This document shows positions 53,499-62,610 of a DNA stretch of 64,000 bases, piece after piece. Source of the stretch: Bacillus mycoides (GTDB lineage Bacteria > Bacillota > Bacilli > Bacillales > Bacillaceae_G). The position numbers were made by a program, and so were the translations under genes. Each line of letters begins with the position of its first letter. The stretch's first letter is position 1. Location of the stretch: assembly GCF_018742245.1 (NCBI RefSeq), contig NZ_CP036132.1, forward strand, positions 3,157,001-3,221,000. Reading direction: 5' to 3'. The notes under the pieces are model-generated. The model did not search any database and was not told the origin of the DNA. It saw nothing but the letters and a program-made list of their open reading frames with translations.

Positions 53499-53849
53499 TT
53501 ACTTAAATGGCGTTAAGCTTAACTCAAGCGCTACCGCTAAGCGTCCTTGATTATCATGACCTGCTAGTAATAAACGCTCTTTATCGTCTACTTCCCAGTG
53601 CGTAATGCCTTCTGCATATACCCAGCCATGATCCATTTTCAAACCAACTCGGTATGGGTTGGTTCCAGTTATTTTCCCGCGTTCAAAACGGATAATTGCA
53701 TTTCGAATGAATGCTCCAACTGTCATCAACTTTTCATTAAAGTGTGACGCATACGCTCCGTTTGTTGTTTCTAAATGAATATATACATCTTTATTTACAA
53801 AACGTTCAATTTCATTTTGAATAAGAGAACTATCTTTTACTATTTCCAT
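53499..53849 (-). CDS. yojF: YojF family protein (DUF1806)
   Basis: 116 residues, soluble beta-rich fold. EIVKDSSLIQNEIERFVNKD opens the protein and YAEGITHWEVDDKERLLLAG lies near the end, as in DUF1806 proteins. Always found next to bshB2, so a role linked to bacillithiol is suspected, but no activity is known. Ribosome site AAAGAGGTGAATTCC. Confidence 0.88.
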   Translation of the reverse strand: MEIVKDSSLIQNEIERFVNKDVYIHLETTNGAYASHFNEKLMTVGAFIRNAIIRFERGKITGTNPYRVGLKMDHGWVYAEGITHWEVDDKERLLLAGHDNQGRLAVALELSLTPFK

Positions 53850-54111
53850 CGGAATTCACCTCTTTAAACCATTTTACGCAAAAATAATGTAAATTGCTAT
53901 CTCTATATTAGAGGACAACGCTCACTTTTCCTAATAATTTGCACTGTGTTTTTTATATTTTTTATATGATATGTAAAAATCACATTTTTTCCTTCACTTT
54001 GTTAAATAGTTTTCTTTCTTTTTTGAATTTGCTACAATATATTTTATCCCGTGTTAATGTAGCGAGATACATTTCGACAATTGAATACATACTTTAAAGA
54101 AGGTGACATGC

Positions 54112-55437
54112 TTGGAACATTCAGCACATGAAGTAGCAAATTGGCAATATTATTTTGCAATTGCCGTATTTTTAGTCACGTACGGTTTTATTATTTCTGA
54201 GAAATTGAATCGTGCTGTAATCGCATTATTCGGTGCTGCTATTATGATTATTTTTGGAATTGTAGATTTACATACTGCTTTCACATCACATATTCAATGG
54301 GAAACGATCACCCTTTTAATTGGGATGATGATTCTCGTACATATTACGAGTCAATCGGGCGTATTTGAATTTGTAGCTATTAAAGCAGCAAAAGCAGCTG
54401 GCGGAAAACCAATCCGCATTTTATTATTACTATCCCTATTAACCGCTGTCGGTTCTGCATTTTTGGACAACGTAACAACCGTATTATTAATCGTACCTGT
54501 TACACTATCCATTACACGTATTTTAAAAGTAAATCCTGTTCCTTATTTAATTTCAGAAGTACTATTTTCAAATATAGGCGGAACAGCAACACTAATCGGT
54601 GATCCGCCTAACATTATGATTGGATCGGCTAATAAGCATTTAGACTTTAATGCCTTTTTACTTAACTTAGCTCCAATTGTACTTATCATCGCTATCGTTA
54701 CATTAGGCATTATTTACTTCATGTATCGTAACAAACTAAAAACAACAACTGAGCAAATTAAAATACTGATGGCATTAAATGAAAAAGATTATATTAAAGA
54801 TCAAAGCCTCCTTTTAAAATCGATTACAATTTTAGGACTAACTATTTTAGGCTTTGTACTTCATTCTATTATTCATGTAGACGCTGCCGTTATTGCGATG
54901 ACAGGTGCTACACTTCTTATGTTAATTGGCGTGAAAGAACATGATATTGAAGATGTATTTGCCCACGTTGAATGGGTAACCATTTTCTTCTTCGCTGGAC
55001 TATTCGTTCTCGTTGGCGGGTTAATTGATATCGGACTTATTTCTTCACTCGCAAAAGAAGTAATCGACGTAACAAATGGCGACATCGGTTTCGCTGCTAT
55101 ACTTATCTTATGGGTATCTGGCATCGCATCTGCGACAATCGACAATATCCCATTTGTCGCAACGATGATCCCGCTTATTCAAGATTTAGCTACAGGACTC
55201 GGACTATCTGTCGATTCCCCGCAAATCGAAGTACTATGGTGGGCGTTATCTCTTGGAGCTTGCTTAGGAGGAAACGGAACGTTAATTGGAGCATCAGCAA
55301 ACGTAGTCGTTGCTGGTATTGCAAAACGTGAAGGACATGGATTCTCTTATATGGACTTCTTAAAAATCGGTTTCCCCTTAACGATTATCGCATTATTATT
55401 ATCACACGCTTATATATATTTACGTTACTTAATGTAA
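54112..55437 (+). CDS. ArsB/NhaD-family ion transporter
   Basis: 441 residues with TTG start at 54112 behind AAGAAGGTGACATGC (the GTG at 54103 overlaps the ribosome site). About eleven membrane segments; ion transporter superfamily features are SAFLDNVTTVLLIVPVT, NIGGTATLIGDPPNIMIGSA and its inverted repeat ATIDNIPFVATMIPL with GGNGTLIGASANVV. The two DN..T and GNGT/GDPPN loops form the substrate site in both halves. Family members export arsenite, exchange sodium for protons or carry dicarboxylates; the ion is not decided here. No ars genes nearby. Confidence 0.82.
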   Translation: MEHSAHEVANWQYYFAIAVFLVTYGFIISEKLNRAVIALFGAAIMIIFGIVDLHTAFTSHIQWETITLLIGMMILVHITSQSGVFEFVAIKAAKAAGGKPIRILLLLSLLTAVGSAFLDNVTTVLLIVPVTLSITRILKVNPVPYLISEVLFSNIGGTATLIGDPPNIMIGSANKHLDFNAFLLNLAPIVLIIAIVTLGIIYFMYRNKLKTTTEQIKILMALNEKDYIKDQSLLLKSITILGLTILGFVLHSIIHVDAAVIAMTGATLLMLIGVKEHDIEDVFAHVEWVTIFFFAGLFVLVGGLIDIGLISSLAKEVIDVTNGDIGFAAILILWVSGIASATIDNIPFVATMIPLIQDLATGLGLSVDSPQIEVLWWALSLGACLGGNGTLIGASANVVVAGIAKREGHGFSYMDFLKIGFPLTIIALLLSHAYIYLRYLM

Positions 55438-55449
55438 AAATTGTAGTGC

Positions 55450-55555
55450 ATGAAATTATATCGGCGATTTTTAAAATATATCGATCGTTTTTCCGAATAT
55501 ATCAGCGATTTTCTAAATATATCGGCGATTCGATAACGAATATCGACTTACCGAC
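55450..55555. repeat. Degenerate tandem of a 20-23-bp ATATCGGCGATTTT unit
   Basis: Four to five copies of a unit like ATATCGGCGATTTTTAAA, with variants ATATCGATCG and ATATCAGCGA, lie between the transporter stop and its terminator. I recall similar intergenic units in other B. cereus group genomes. No coding sense. Confidence 0.65.
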
Positions 55556-55568
55556 AAATAACGACAGT

Positions 55569-55605
55569 AAAAAAGGTATGCAGCACTACGCCGCATACCT
55601 TTTTT
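55569..55605. terminator. Bidirectional terminator
   Basis: AAAAAAGGTATGC (55569-55581) pairs with GCATACCTTTTTT (55593-55605) between convergent genes. Confidence 0.88.
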
Positions 55606-55607
55606 CA

Positions 55608-55835
55608 TCACCAAAATATACCTATAATTGCTAATCCACCTAAAATCATACCACCAATTTGTCCGATGATTGTTGGTGATAATTGAACACCTTTTCTCAC
55701 TTCAACAACCGGTCTTTCGTGCCTTAGTTGCTGCACTTCACTTTGAAGTTGGTGTACACTTCCGTGCAATTCTTTAATTAGTTCTTTTAATTCAGCGACC
55801 TCTTCGTTTACTGGCTTACTTTTTTCTAAGTTCAT
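55608..55835 (-). CDS. Small coiled-coil membrane protein
   Basis: 75 residues: a coiled coil (ELIKELHGSVHQLQSEVQQL) followed by one C-terminal membrane helix (IGGMILGGLAIIGIFW). A tail-anchored cytoplasmic coiled coil of this size is common in bacilli with no assigned role. Ribosome site ATAAGGAGTTATGAAAA. The upstream 55836-56065 is gene-free. Confidence 0.6.
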   Translation of the reverse strand: MNLEKSKPVNEEVAELKELIKELHGSVHQLQSEVQQLRHERPVVEVRKGVQLSPTIIGQIGGMILGGLAIIGIFW

Positions 55836-56065
55836 TTTTCATAACTCCTTATAAATTCAATCAGCACACTGTAAAATTTCGCCAATTACCGCTATATCTC
55901 CTGCATACTACATATATAATATGGAATGTACTTTTATTAACAAGACCCTTTTAAGAACAAATTTAGATATTTTAGAAAGACAACTTTCATTAGTCCTTTA
56001 TTTATAAGACTAATGTATTCAACAATTCTATTCTTTATAGTTTCTTTTTCATACAAAAAGCTTCA

Positions 56066-56425
56066 CTAAAATTTAGCAGGTGTACCTTGATGAAAATACA
56101 TTTGCCATCTTCCTTCTCTAAATTTCCATATCGAACTACGTAACGAGTGTTGATTATTTATTTCATTGAATATTCGATAAGTAGTTAATGCTACATCTTT
56201 GGATAATGGATGTACTTCAAAATCACTCAAAGTCATTTTTACCACACCAATTCCATTTTTATCGATATCCTCATTTTTATATAAAACTTTACCAGAACTT
56301 CCAAACTCAAAAAAATCAGCGGCAAGTATCTTTTTAAGCTCCTTTTGCGATGTGCGAACCCCTGGTTTAAGTAATCGTTCCTCTAGCTGATATAAACACT
56401 CTCTTAATGAAGATAAACCTTCCAT
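56066..56425 (-). CDS. NTF2-fold DUF4440 protein
   Basis: 119 residues: a curved sheet and helices of the SnoaL/NTF2 type, with LRECLYQLEERLLKPGVRTS, LAADFFEFGSSG and a C-terminal SSIWKFREGRWQMYFHQGTP, standard for DUF4440. Members bind small molecules or act as dimerisation modules; no catalytic residues are evident. Ribosome site AGGAGTGTACTA. Monocistronic. Confidence 0.75.
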   Translation of the reverse strand: MEGLSSLRECLYQLEERLLKPGVRTSQKELKKILAADFFEFGSSGKVLYKNEDIDKNGIGVVKMTLSDFEVHPLSKDVALTTYRIFNEINNQHSLRSSIWKFREGRWQMYFHQGTPAKF

Positions 56426-56504
56426 TAGTACACTCCTTCGCTTATTATTACTTGAATATTACAACTTTTCTTCCTACACTACACAATTATTCTGTATGTT
56501 TTTG

Positions 56505-57056
56505 CTAGTTCTGCAGCTCTATCCATTCATCCCGCAATATCCCCATAATCATTCGATCAAAACACTTTCCATCTCGCTGAACTACTTCTCTCATACACCC
56601 TTCCATCTGAAAACCCATCTTTTTATACAACGCAATGGCAGCTTTATTATAAGAAATAACATCGAGGCCAACGCGGTGTAAATTCATTTCATAGAACGCA
56701 TACTTTAAAATAAGATGCAACGCTTCTCTCCCATATCCTTTTCCTCTATCATTTGCATCGCCTATACCAATTGCTAATAAACCTGTTCTGTTATTCCACT
56801 CTATGCCGTGAATTGCAACAAAACCAATTAAGCGATCATCTTGAACTGTTCTTAACATGAAAGAAACACTATTGGATCTCCGTCCCTTTAATAGCCCATC
56901 ACTCGCTATTTCATGTAACGATTGCGGGAATGCTAAGTCTGTATCTACATTTCTTAAATATTCACTATCCTCTTGCCACTTAGCCATCACTTCAGCATCT
57001 GCTTCTCTAATAGCTGATAATTTAATAGTTTTATTTTGAAAAAGATTCATCGTCAT
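56505..57056 (-). CDS. GNAT acetyltransferase, RimJ/RimL-like
   Basis: 183 residues. Complete GNAT fold with the acetyl-CoA loop GIGDANDRGKGYGREALHLIL, then NLHRVGLDVISYNKAAIALYKKMGF, the classic RimJ/RimL-type C-terminus. It probably acetylates an amino group on a protein or small molecule. Ribosome site GGGGGAGTTTGAA. A neighbour of no related function. Confidence 0.82.
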   Translation of the reverse strand: MTMNLFQNKTIKLSAIREADAEVMAKWQEDSEYLRNVDTDLAFPQSLHEIASDGLLKGRRSNSVSFMLRTVQDDRLIGFVAIHGIEWNNRTGLLAIGIGDANDRGKGYGREALHLILKYAFYEMNLHRVGLDVISYNKAAIALYKKMGFQMEGCMREVVQRDGKCFDRMIMGILRDEWIELQN

Positions 57057-57101
57057 TTCAAACTCCCCCTTTATTTAAATAGCGGGGACAATTATTCTAG
57101 C

Positions 57102-57164
57102 CTATTTATCCCCTTGTCCTTTGAACTGTTGTATAAACGGGATACTTACAATAAGCGCTGACAT
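57102..57164 (-). CDS. Candidate 20-residue ORF
   Basis: ATG at 57164 follows GAGGAGATGTGCCA and opens MSALIVSIPFIQQFKGQGDK before a stop. It could be a peptide or the first part of a lost gene. Little supports it besides the ribosome site. Confidence 0.25.
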   Translation of the reverse strand: MSALIVSIPFIQQFKGQGDK

Positions 57165-57237
57165 TGGCACATCTCCTCTTCGCTAAATTAACTTCATTGT
57201 ATAATTTTTTGTTTATTCAAACAATAAAAAATACAAA

Positions 57238-57261
57238 AAGACCCTCCAAATTTAGAGGTCC
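57238..57261 (-). terminator. Terminator of the siderophore uptake operon
   Basis: GACCTCT/AGGGTC-type hairpin around AAATTTG followed on the minus strand by TTTTTGTATTTTTT, just after the stop at 57283. Confidence 0.75.
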
Positions 57262-57282
57262 TTTCCTAAGAGCAAAACTGTA

Positions 57283-58191
57283 TTATTTCGTAAACATTTT
57301 CTCCGCTTCATCCATTGCCATTTTGTTACCTAAAGCAGAATAGTCAAGCCATGGTTGGTCATTAATAATGTATACATGCTTGCCTTTAACAGCTTTTAAA
57401 TCTTTCCAAATTGGTGTTTCTTGTAGTTGTTTAAATGCTTCTTTCGCTTTATCATCCCTATTTACGACAACAAAAATAGCATCTGCATCAAAGTCAGGTA
57501 ATACTTCTTGTGAAATGACTTCGAAAGGACGGTTTCCATCAATTTTCTCTACACCATTTGCAGGTTGTAATCCTAAGTCTTGGAACAAAATTGGTCCCAT
57601 CGGTCTTTTCGTACTAAATACACGTAATTCTTTTGCAGTCACGCGAATTGCCATTGTTTTTTCGTTATTACCTAGCTCTTTATCTATTAAACTTTTCACT
57701 CGTTTTGATTGTTCTTCATAGTCTTGAATATATTTATCCGCTTCTTTCTCACGGTTTACAAGTTTACCTACTTCTTTTAAATGATCTCTCCACGTACCTT
57801 CATCTAAATTGAAAGAATGTGTTGTTGCAATTTTTTCGTATTTCGCTAAATCTTTGCCAGCATATTTTTCATCAACATAAATTTCAGTTGGCTTTAATTG
57901 AAGTAACGCTTCCATGTTTGGATCTGTTGCAACGCCAAGTTTCTTCGTATCTTTCAGCTGTTCTTTTGCGTGTGGTAAGAAATCCTTTAAATCTCCGCCA
58001 ATAACAGAACCTACTGGTGTAATTCCTAATGCAAGTAAATCATTTGTTAAGTGAATAGACATTGAAGCAATTTTTGGGTCATTACTTTTTTCCGTTTTTT
58101 TAGTTGCCTCTTCATTAGGTTTCGATTGACCACATGCTGCTAATACTAAAATACACATAATGCTAAATAAAATGGAAAGTTTCTTTTTCAT
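57283..58191 (-). CDS. Siderophore-binding lipoprotein
   Basis: 302 residues. Signal peptide with lipobox LAAC (Cys20) followed by the bilobal periplasmic-binding-protein fold of the FepB/FeuA/FhuD cluster, with a long backbone helix after SMSIHLTNDLLALGI. It hands iron-siderophore complexes to the membrane permeases encoded directly upstream in the same operon. The ligand may be a catecholate or hydroxamate; that is not visible. Third gene of the Fur-controlled operon, 21 bases after its neighbour. Ribosome site AAAGAGGAGAACAT. Confidence 0.85.
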   Translation of the reverse strand: MKKKLSILFSIMCILVLAACGQSKPNEEATKKTEKSNDPKIASMSIHLTNDLLALGITPVGSVIGGDLKDFLPHAKEQLKDTKKLGVATDPNMEALLQLKPTEIYVDEKYAGKDLAKYEKIATTHSFNLDEGTWRDHLKEVGKLVNREKEADKYIQDYEEQSKRVKSLIDKELGNNEKTMAIRVTAKELRVFSTKRPMGPILFQDLGLQPANGVEKIDGNRPFEVISQEVLPDFDADAIFVVVNRDDKAKEAFKQLQETPIWKDLKAVKGKHVYIINDQPWLDYSALGNKMAMDEAEKMFTK

Positions 58192-58212
58192 ATGTTCTCC
58201 TCTTTGAAGTAT

Positions 58213-59229
58213 TTATTTTGTTTTTGTAAGTAAATAAAGAAAATACGGCGCTCCTAAAGCCGCTACTACTACGCCAGCCGGAATAGAGTTTGGCTCGAAT
58301 ACAGAACGACCTATCGTATCTGCGAGTACTAAAATAATCATTCCAATAATGCCAGCTAACGGAAGGAAGTGCTGATATATACTACCTACTAACTTCCTTG
58401 CAATATGCGGAGAAACTAAGCCGATAAAGCCAATTCCCCCTGCCATTGATACACTTGCACAAGACAATCCTACCGCTGTAGCTAAAAGCAGTAACCGTTC
58501 TTTTTGAACAGATACACCAAGTCCTGCTGCTACACTATCACCTAGTGACAGTGCATTTAACGTTTTAGATTTCAGCCATGCGTACGGAGTTAGTATCAAA
58601 ATCCAAGGTAATAATGCTAGGACATGAATCCAATCTCTTCCCCACACGTTACCAACTAACCATCTAGAAGCGAATGTATACGTCTCATCATTTAACTTGA
58701 GCGAGAAAAATAATGAAAGTGCACTAAAACCAGCTGAAACTGCAATACCAACCAGAATAAGTCTAATGGGAAGTAAACCTTTTGACCGATCACTCGCAAG
58801 CAGAACAATAAGAAATGCAGCTAACACTCCTCCGCCAAATGTAAATAATGGTATTAAAATCGATGCACTCTCGTTAATAGAATGAAAGAGAGTAACGAAT
58901 ACAATAAGCCCGAAAGATGCACCCGAATGCAGTCCAAGAATCCCCGGGTCAGCCAGCGCGTTACGAGATAATCCTTGCAAAATCGCACCGGAAACCCCAA
59001 GGCCAATGCCAGCTAACATTGTGATTATAATTCTTGGCATACGATAATCGTATAGCACGGTTGCACTCTCAAAATCACCATAACCAAAAAGCGTTTGAAT
59101 CACTTTGAGCGGTGCAATGCTCAGTGTACCTGTATTTAAACTAATTAAAATTACAGCGATACTTATACATCCGAAAATTGTAGTTATAGTAATAGCTCTC
59201 TTTTTATCCGTTTTAAAAAGATCCTTCAC
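58213..59229 (-). CDS. FecCD-type siderophore permease, subunit 2
   Basis: 338 residues, ten membrane segments, family FecCD. The conserved motifs are LPRIIITMLAG-like RMPRIIITMLAGIGLGVSG, LADPGILGLHSGASFG and GGIGFIGLVSPHIARKLVGS. It pairs with the subunit encoded at 59230-60264, which it abuts without a gap. Together they form the channel through which the iron-siderophore passes. No ATPase gene is in the operon, so a shared ATPase must come from elsewhere. Confidence 0.88.
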   Translation of the reverse strand: MKDLFKTDKKRAITITTIFGCISIAVILISLNTGTLSIAPLKVIQTLFGYGDFESATVLYDYRMPRIIITMLAGIGLGVSGAILQGLSRNALADPGILGLHSGASFGLIVFVTLFHSINESASILIPLFTFGGGVLAAFLIVLLASDRSKGLLPIRLILVGIAVSAGFSALSLFFSLKLNDETYTFASRWLVGNVWGRDWIHVLALLPWILILTPYAWLKSKTLNALSLGDSVAAGLGVSVQKERLLLLATAVGLSCASVSMAGGIGFIGLVSPHIARKLVGSIYQHFLPLAGIIGMIILVLADTIGRSVFEPNSIPAGVVVAALGAPYFLYLLTKTK

Positions 59230-60264
59230 TTATAACTCACTCCCAACTTTACGTGCTATATAAAGGAAGAACGGAACTCCAACAAGAGCTACCATAATTC
59301 CTATCGCAAGTTCTTTAGGAGGATTTACTGTTCTTGCCCCTAAATCAGCTAATACCAATAACATAGCTCCTAATAATGCTGACATAGGAATAATAAGCCG
59401 ATAATTAACACCTACTAATTTTCTAGCGATGTGCGGAATGACAAGTCCTACAAATCCAATGGAACCAACAGCTGAAACAGACACACCTGCAAGAATGACT
59501 ACTATAATCATCCCAAGTATTCTCGTTCGGTTCGTTTTCACACCTAAATTCGTAGCAACATCATCCCCCATTGATATGAGTGAAATAGATCGCCCTAGCA
59601 CTGTCGCAAAAACAATCGTTATGAGAATAATAGGCACTAAAAGTTTCAAGTGTTCCCACTTAACCCCCGCAACACCACCAGCAAACCAAAACGCTAAATC
59701 TTGGCTTAAATCATAATAAATTGCAATACCTGAACTTAATGAGTGTAAAAGCGCTGCCATAACTGCTCCAGCAATCGTTAACCTCATCGGTGTTAACCCT
59801 CCTGATGTTGCCGATCCGATAATAAAAATGAGTACGGTACTTAAAACTGCTCCAATAAAGGAAACAATCATTAAGTAGGAATACGGCATATGCGGGAAAA
59901 AAGCAAAACTAAGTGCTACTACAAACATCGCACCTGCATTTATTCCGAGCACACCTGCATCAGCTAAAGGATTTCGTGTTACTCCTTGCATAACAGCACC
60001 AGCAACTGCAAAAGCAGCCCCTACAACTGCCGCTCCAATTACCCTTGGGAGCCTTAATTCATAAATAATTTGATGCTGCGTTAATTTCGGATTGTAATCA
60101 AAAACCGCTGCCCACACCGTTTGCAAATGAATATCCTTTGCACCGAATGCAACAGCTAAAAATATAGACCCCATTAAGCATAAAATTGTTAAGCTCATGA
60201 AAGAAATGAACTTAATATGTATCCAGCGATTATTTCCAGCATGTACAGTCGACTTATGTAACAT
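59230..60264 (-). CDS. FecCD-type siderophore permease, subunit 1
   Basis: 344 residues, ten membrane segments after a short basic N-terminus. Motifs RLPRVIGAAVVGAAFAVAG, NPLADAGVLGINAGA and SIGFVGLVIPHIARKLVG. First gene of the operon, behind a perfect Fur box at 60326-60340. Ribosome site AAAAAGGATGAAATGAAAC. A typical complete set would include FeuC/FhuC-type ATPase; it is absent here. Confidence 0.88.
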   Translation of the reverse strand: MLHKSTVHAGNNRWIHIKFISFMSLTILCLMGSIFLAVAFGAKDIHLQTVWAAVFDYNPKLTQHQIIYELRLPRVIGAAVVGAAFAVAGAVMQGVTRNPLADAGVLGINAGAMFVVALSFAFFPHMPYSYLMIVSFIGAVLSTVLIFIIGSATSGGLTPMRLTIAGAVMAALLHSLSSGIAIYYDLSQDLAFWFAGGVAGVKWEHLKLLVPIILITIVFATVLGRSISLISMGDDVATNLGVKTNRTRILGMIIVVILAGVSVSAVGSIGFVGLVIPHIARKLVGVNYRLIIPMSALLGAMLLVLADLGARTVNPPKELAIGIMVALVGVPFFLYIARKVGSEL

Positions 60265-60325
60265 GTTTCATTTCATCCTTTTTATGCAGTTTTTTTATAA
60301 TTATTTTTTATTTATAATCATTATT

Positions 60326-60340
60326 GATAATAATTATCAT
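60326..60340. promoter_or_regulatory. Perfect Fur box
   Basis: TGATAAT-A-ATTATCA, the exact 7-1-7 Fur consensus, 62 bases upstream of the permease start. Iron-replete Fur would repress the uptake operon; the box also lies upstream of the divergent DUF817 gene (start 60539). Confidence 0.92.
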
Positions 60341-60538
60341 TTTCATTTAGATATTATATCCTCACTTTTTTTAAATAGCAAACTATTTTTTTACTTTGTT
60401 ACAATATTAAAATGGTTATTACAATTCCCTTCTAAAACTTACAAATACATACAAAGTATTGCGATGTTATATTTTTAAATTTATAGTATACTGAGTTATT
60501 ATTTCGATTTTTCAAATAAATACATTGAAGGTGAAACG

Positions 60539-61303
60539 ATGTTTTATATAAAACAACTACTCTATTTCACTTACGAACAAGCATTATCTTGTTTGTTCCC
60601 AGTCATTATTTTTTTAACACTAGCCCTTTCAAAAATCATTTCTATCCCAGGATTATATCGCTATGATTTCATACTCATCGTATGTCTTCTTATGCAATAT
60701 ATAATGTATAAAACGGGACTTGAAACGAAAGACGAATTAAAAGTAATTACTGTTTTTCACCTTATCGGACTTCTACTAGAAATATATAAAGTACATTTTG
60801 GATCATGGAGTTATCCTGAGGAGGCGTATTCAAAAGTTTTAGGTGTTCCGCTATACAGTGGTTTTATGTACGCAAGCGTCGCAAGTTACATATGCCAAGC
60901 GTGGAGAAGATTACATTTACAAATGTATCATTGGCCTAAAGCCATTTTTGCCGTGCCGCTAGGAGCTATGATTTACTTCAATTTTTTTACACATCATTTT
61001 CTATATGACTTTAGATGGGTATTAACTTTACTTTTATTCATTGTTTTCTTTCGCACATTTGTGGAATTTTCATTACAAGGCGTTACATATAAAATGCCCC
61101 TCGTACTCTCATTTTTCCTTATCGGATTCTTTATTTGGATTGCAGAAAACATCGCAACATTTTTCGGAGCATGGCAATATCCAAATCAACGGGAAACATG
61201 GAACCTCGTTCACCTAAGCAAAATTAGCTCATGGTTTTTACTCGTTGTCATTAGCATTATGATTGTTACACAACTCAAACATTTGAAGGGGTCGAAAGGA
61301 TAA
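60539..61303 (+). CDS. DUF817 family membrane protein
   Basis: 254 residues, seven to eight membrane segments with the family marks FGSWSYPEEAYSKVLGVPLYSGFMYASV and IAENIATFFGAWQYPNQ. DUF817 (YoaT) resembles integral enzymes of lipid or carotenoid type, but its activity is unknown. Ribosome site TTGAAGGTGAAACG. Divergent from the iron uptake operon; the shared Fur box might influence it. Confidence 0.82.
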   Translation: MFYIKQLLYFTYEQALSCLFPVIIFLTLALSKIISIPGLYRYDFILIVCLLMQYIMYKTGLETKDELKVITVFHLIGLLLEIYKVHFGSWSYPEEAYSKVLGVPLYSGFMYASVASYICQAWRRLHLQMYHWPKAIFAVPLGAMIYFNFFTHHFLYDFRWVLTLLLFIVFFRTFVEFSLQGVTYKMPLVLSFFLIGFFIWIAENIATFFGAWQYPNQRETWNLVHLSKISSWFLLVVISIMIVTQLKHLKGSKG

Positions 61304-61307
61304 TAGG

Positions 61308-61352
61308 GCATTTTTGGATGTATATGAATATCATGTACATCCAAAAATCTGA
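61308..61352 (+). terminator. Terminator of the DUF817 gene
   Basis: ATTTTTGGATGTA pairs with TACATCCAAAAAT around a loop with TATGAATATCATG, just after the stop. Confidence 0.6.
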
Positions 61353-61439
61353 ACACATCCGTTTTCTCAAATGTAACAATAAGGAAAAATACTATTGCAG
61401 AAACAAAAATAAAACATCTATACTTTAGGGAGTGAAATT

Positions 61440-61820
61440 ATGGTAAGTGTTCACGATAATATCATTGTTTCGTACCAAGTTAATCTTGAGAAAGAAGAAA
61501 TTCATATACACACCCTTACTGAATCAGGAAGGAATGTAAATATAATTTTTTCTGGTGTCTTAGCACACTTTTTTGAAACTCATCTAAGTTCTAGCATTAT
61601 TTTTAATATAGACGAGGGTCGACTTCTAGATTTTTTTCAAGAGAATAAGAAATTATTAGAGGAACAAAAAAACTATTGTTGGCCAATGCTTTATGATAAT
61701 ATTACAGAATTAGAGGAAACATTGATAAAAGAGAATTATGTTTATTACAACATTTGTGCATCTTATGGTCTAAGTGGTTGGGTGTTAGCTAAGAAACTTG
61801 AGATATTAGACTCTAATTAA
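61440..61820 (+). CDS. Hypothetical protein, 126 residues
   Basis: Soluble, acidic, beginning MVSVHDNIIVSYQVNLEKE. Contains EIHIHTLTESGRNVNIIFSGVLAHFFE and ends YGLSGWVLAKKLEILDSN. I recall similar proteins of this length annotated as hypothetical in bacilli (immunity-like or DUF-type), but cannot name a family. Ribosome site TTTAGGGAGTGAAATT. Ends before a terminator at 61905. Confidence 0.6.
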   Translation: MVSVHDNIIVSYQVNLEKEEIHIHTLTESGRNVNIIFSGVLAHFFETHLSSSIIFNIDEGRLLDFFQENKKLLEEQKNYCWPMLYDNITELEETLIKENYVYYNICASYGLSGWVLAKKLEILDSN

Positions 61821-61904
61821 GTTAATATTAGTCTTAACTACCCTTTCAATAACCATTATGTAAATACATATTAGAAACAACTAATCTTCTCTACTTGCTC
61901 AATA

Positions 61905-61937
61905 AAAAAACGAAATCCAATTAGGATTTCGTTTTTT
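61905..61937. terminator. Bidirectional terminator
   Basis: AAAAAACGAAATCC pairs with GGATTTCGTTTTTT around AATTA, between convergent genes. Confidence 0.88.
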
Positions 61938-61950
61938 AGCTTTTTCAAAT

Positions 61951-62406
61951 CTATAGAGCTTTAATAATACGTTCCATCGCCTTCATTTGACCAATATGAT
62001 CTGCTTCATGATAAAGCATCATACCGTAAAGCTCCCCTACTGTTTCCAATCCTAAGAATGGCTCTGGAAGTTTATTTTCAAATGCTTCTGCTGGAATTTC
62101 ATTAATGCGCTTCGCTTGCTCTTGTAACTGAGACTTTAACACTTCTAATGATGGCCCTTCTGTTTCCCATTTAGATGGTCTTGATCCATATCCAAACATA
62201 CCTGGATATTCACTTGGTAAATGTTTAAATTCTCTTCCAAACATGAAAGTCTCTGCTGCAGATAACACGTGACCGATATGCCAGCGGATTGTGTTATTAA
62301 AGCCCTCCGGCTGCTTATCCGCAGTTTTGTCATCTAAAGTTTCCATAAAGTTAAGTAATGCTCCACGCGTTATTTCAAATTGTTTTAAACCAACTATTCT
62401 ATTCAT
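61951..62406 (-). CDS. DinB/YfiT-like four-helix protein
   Basis: 151 residues, DinB superfamily. The three metal-binding histidines are placed as expected in RWHIGHVL and YHEADHIGQ. Related enzymes are thiol-dependent transferases using bacillithiol or other thiols. Ribosome site AAAAAAGGGGACGATAA. The sequence starts MNRIVGLKQFEI. Monocistronic. Confidence 0.82.
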   Translation of the reverse strand: MNRIVGLKQFEITRGALLNFMETLDDKTADKQPEGFNNTIRWHIGHVLSAAETFMFGREFKHLPSEYPGMFGYGSRPSKWETEGPSLEVLKSQLQEQAKRINEIPAEAFENKLPEPFLGLETVGELYGMMLYHEADHIGQMKAMERIIKAL

Positions 62407-62610
62407 TTTATCGTCCCCTTTTTTATGTACAATTTATTATGAGCTAAAAATGTTCAACTTATTAAAGTTTCACCTTGTTTAATCTATCAGAAACAATTAA
62501 AAAATACATCTAATATGCTTACTGAAAACAATAAAAAAGGACCTCTCCTCATAAATATAGAAATACTTACTGCACAAATATTACAGTAAACAAAAGAGGA
62601 GTGTATTTGC

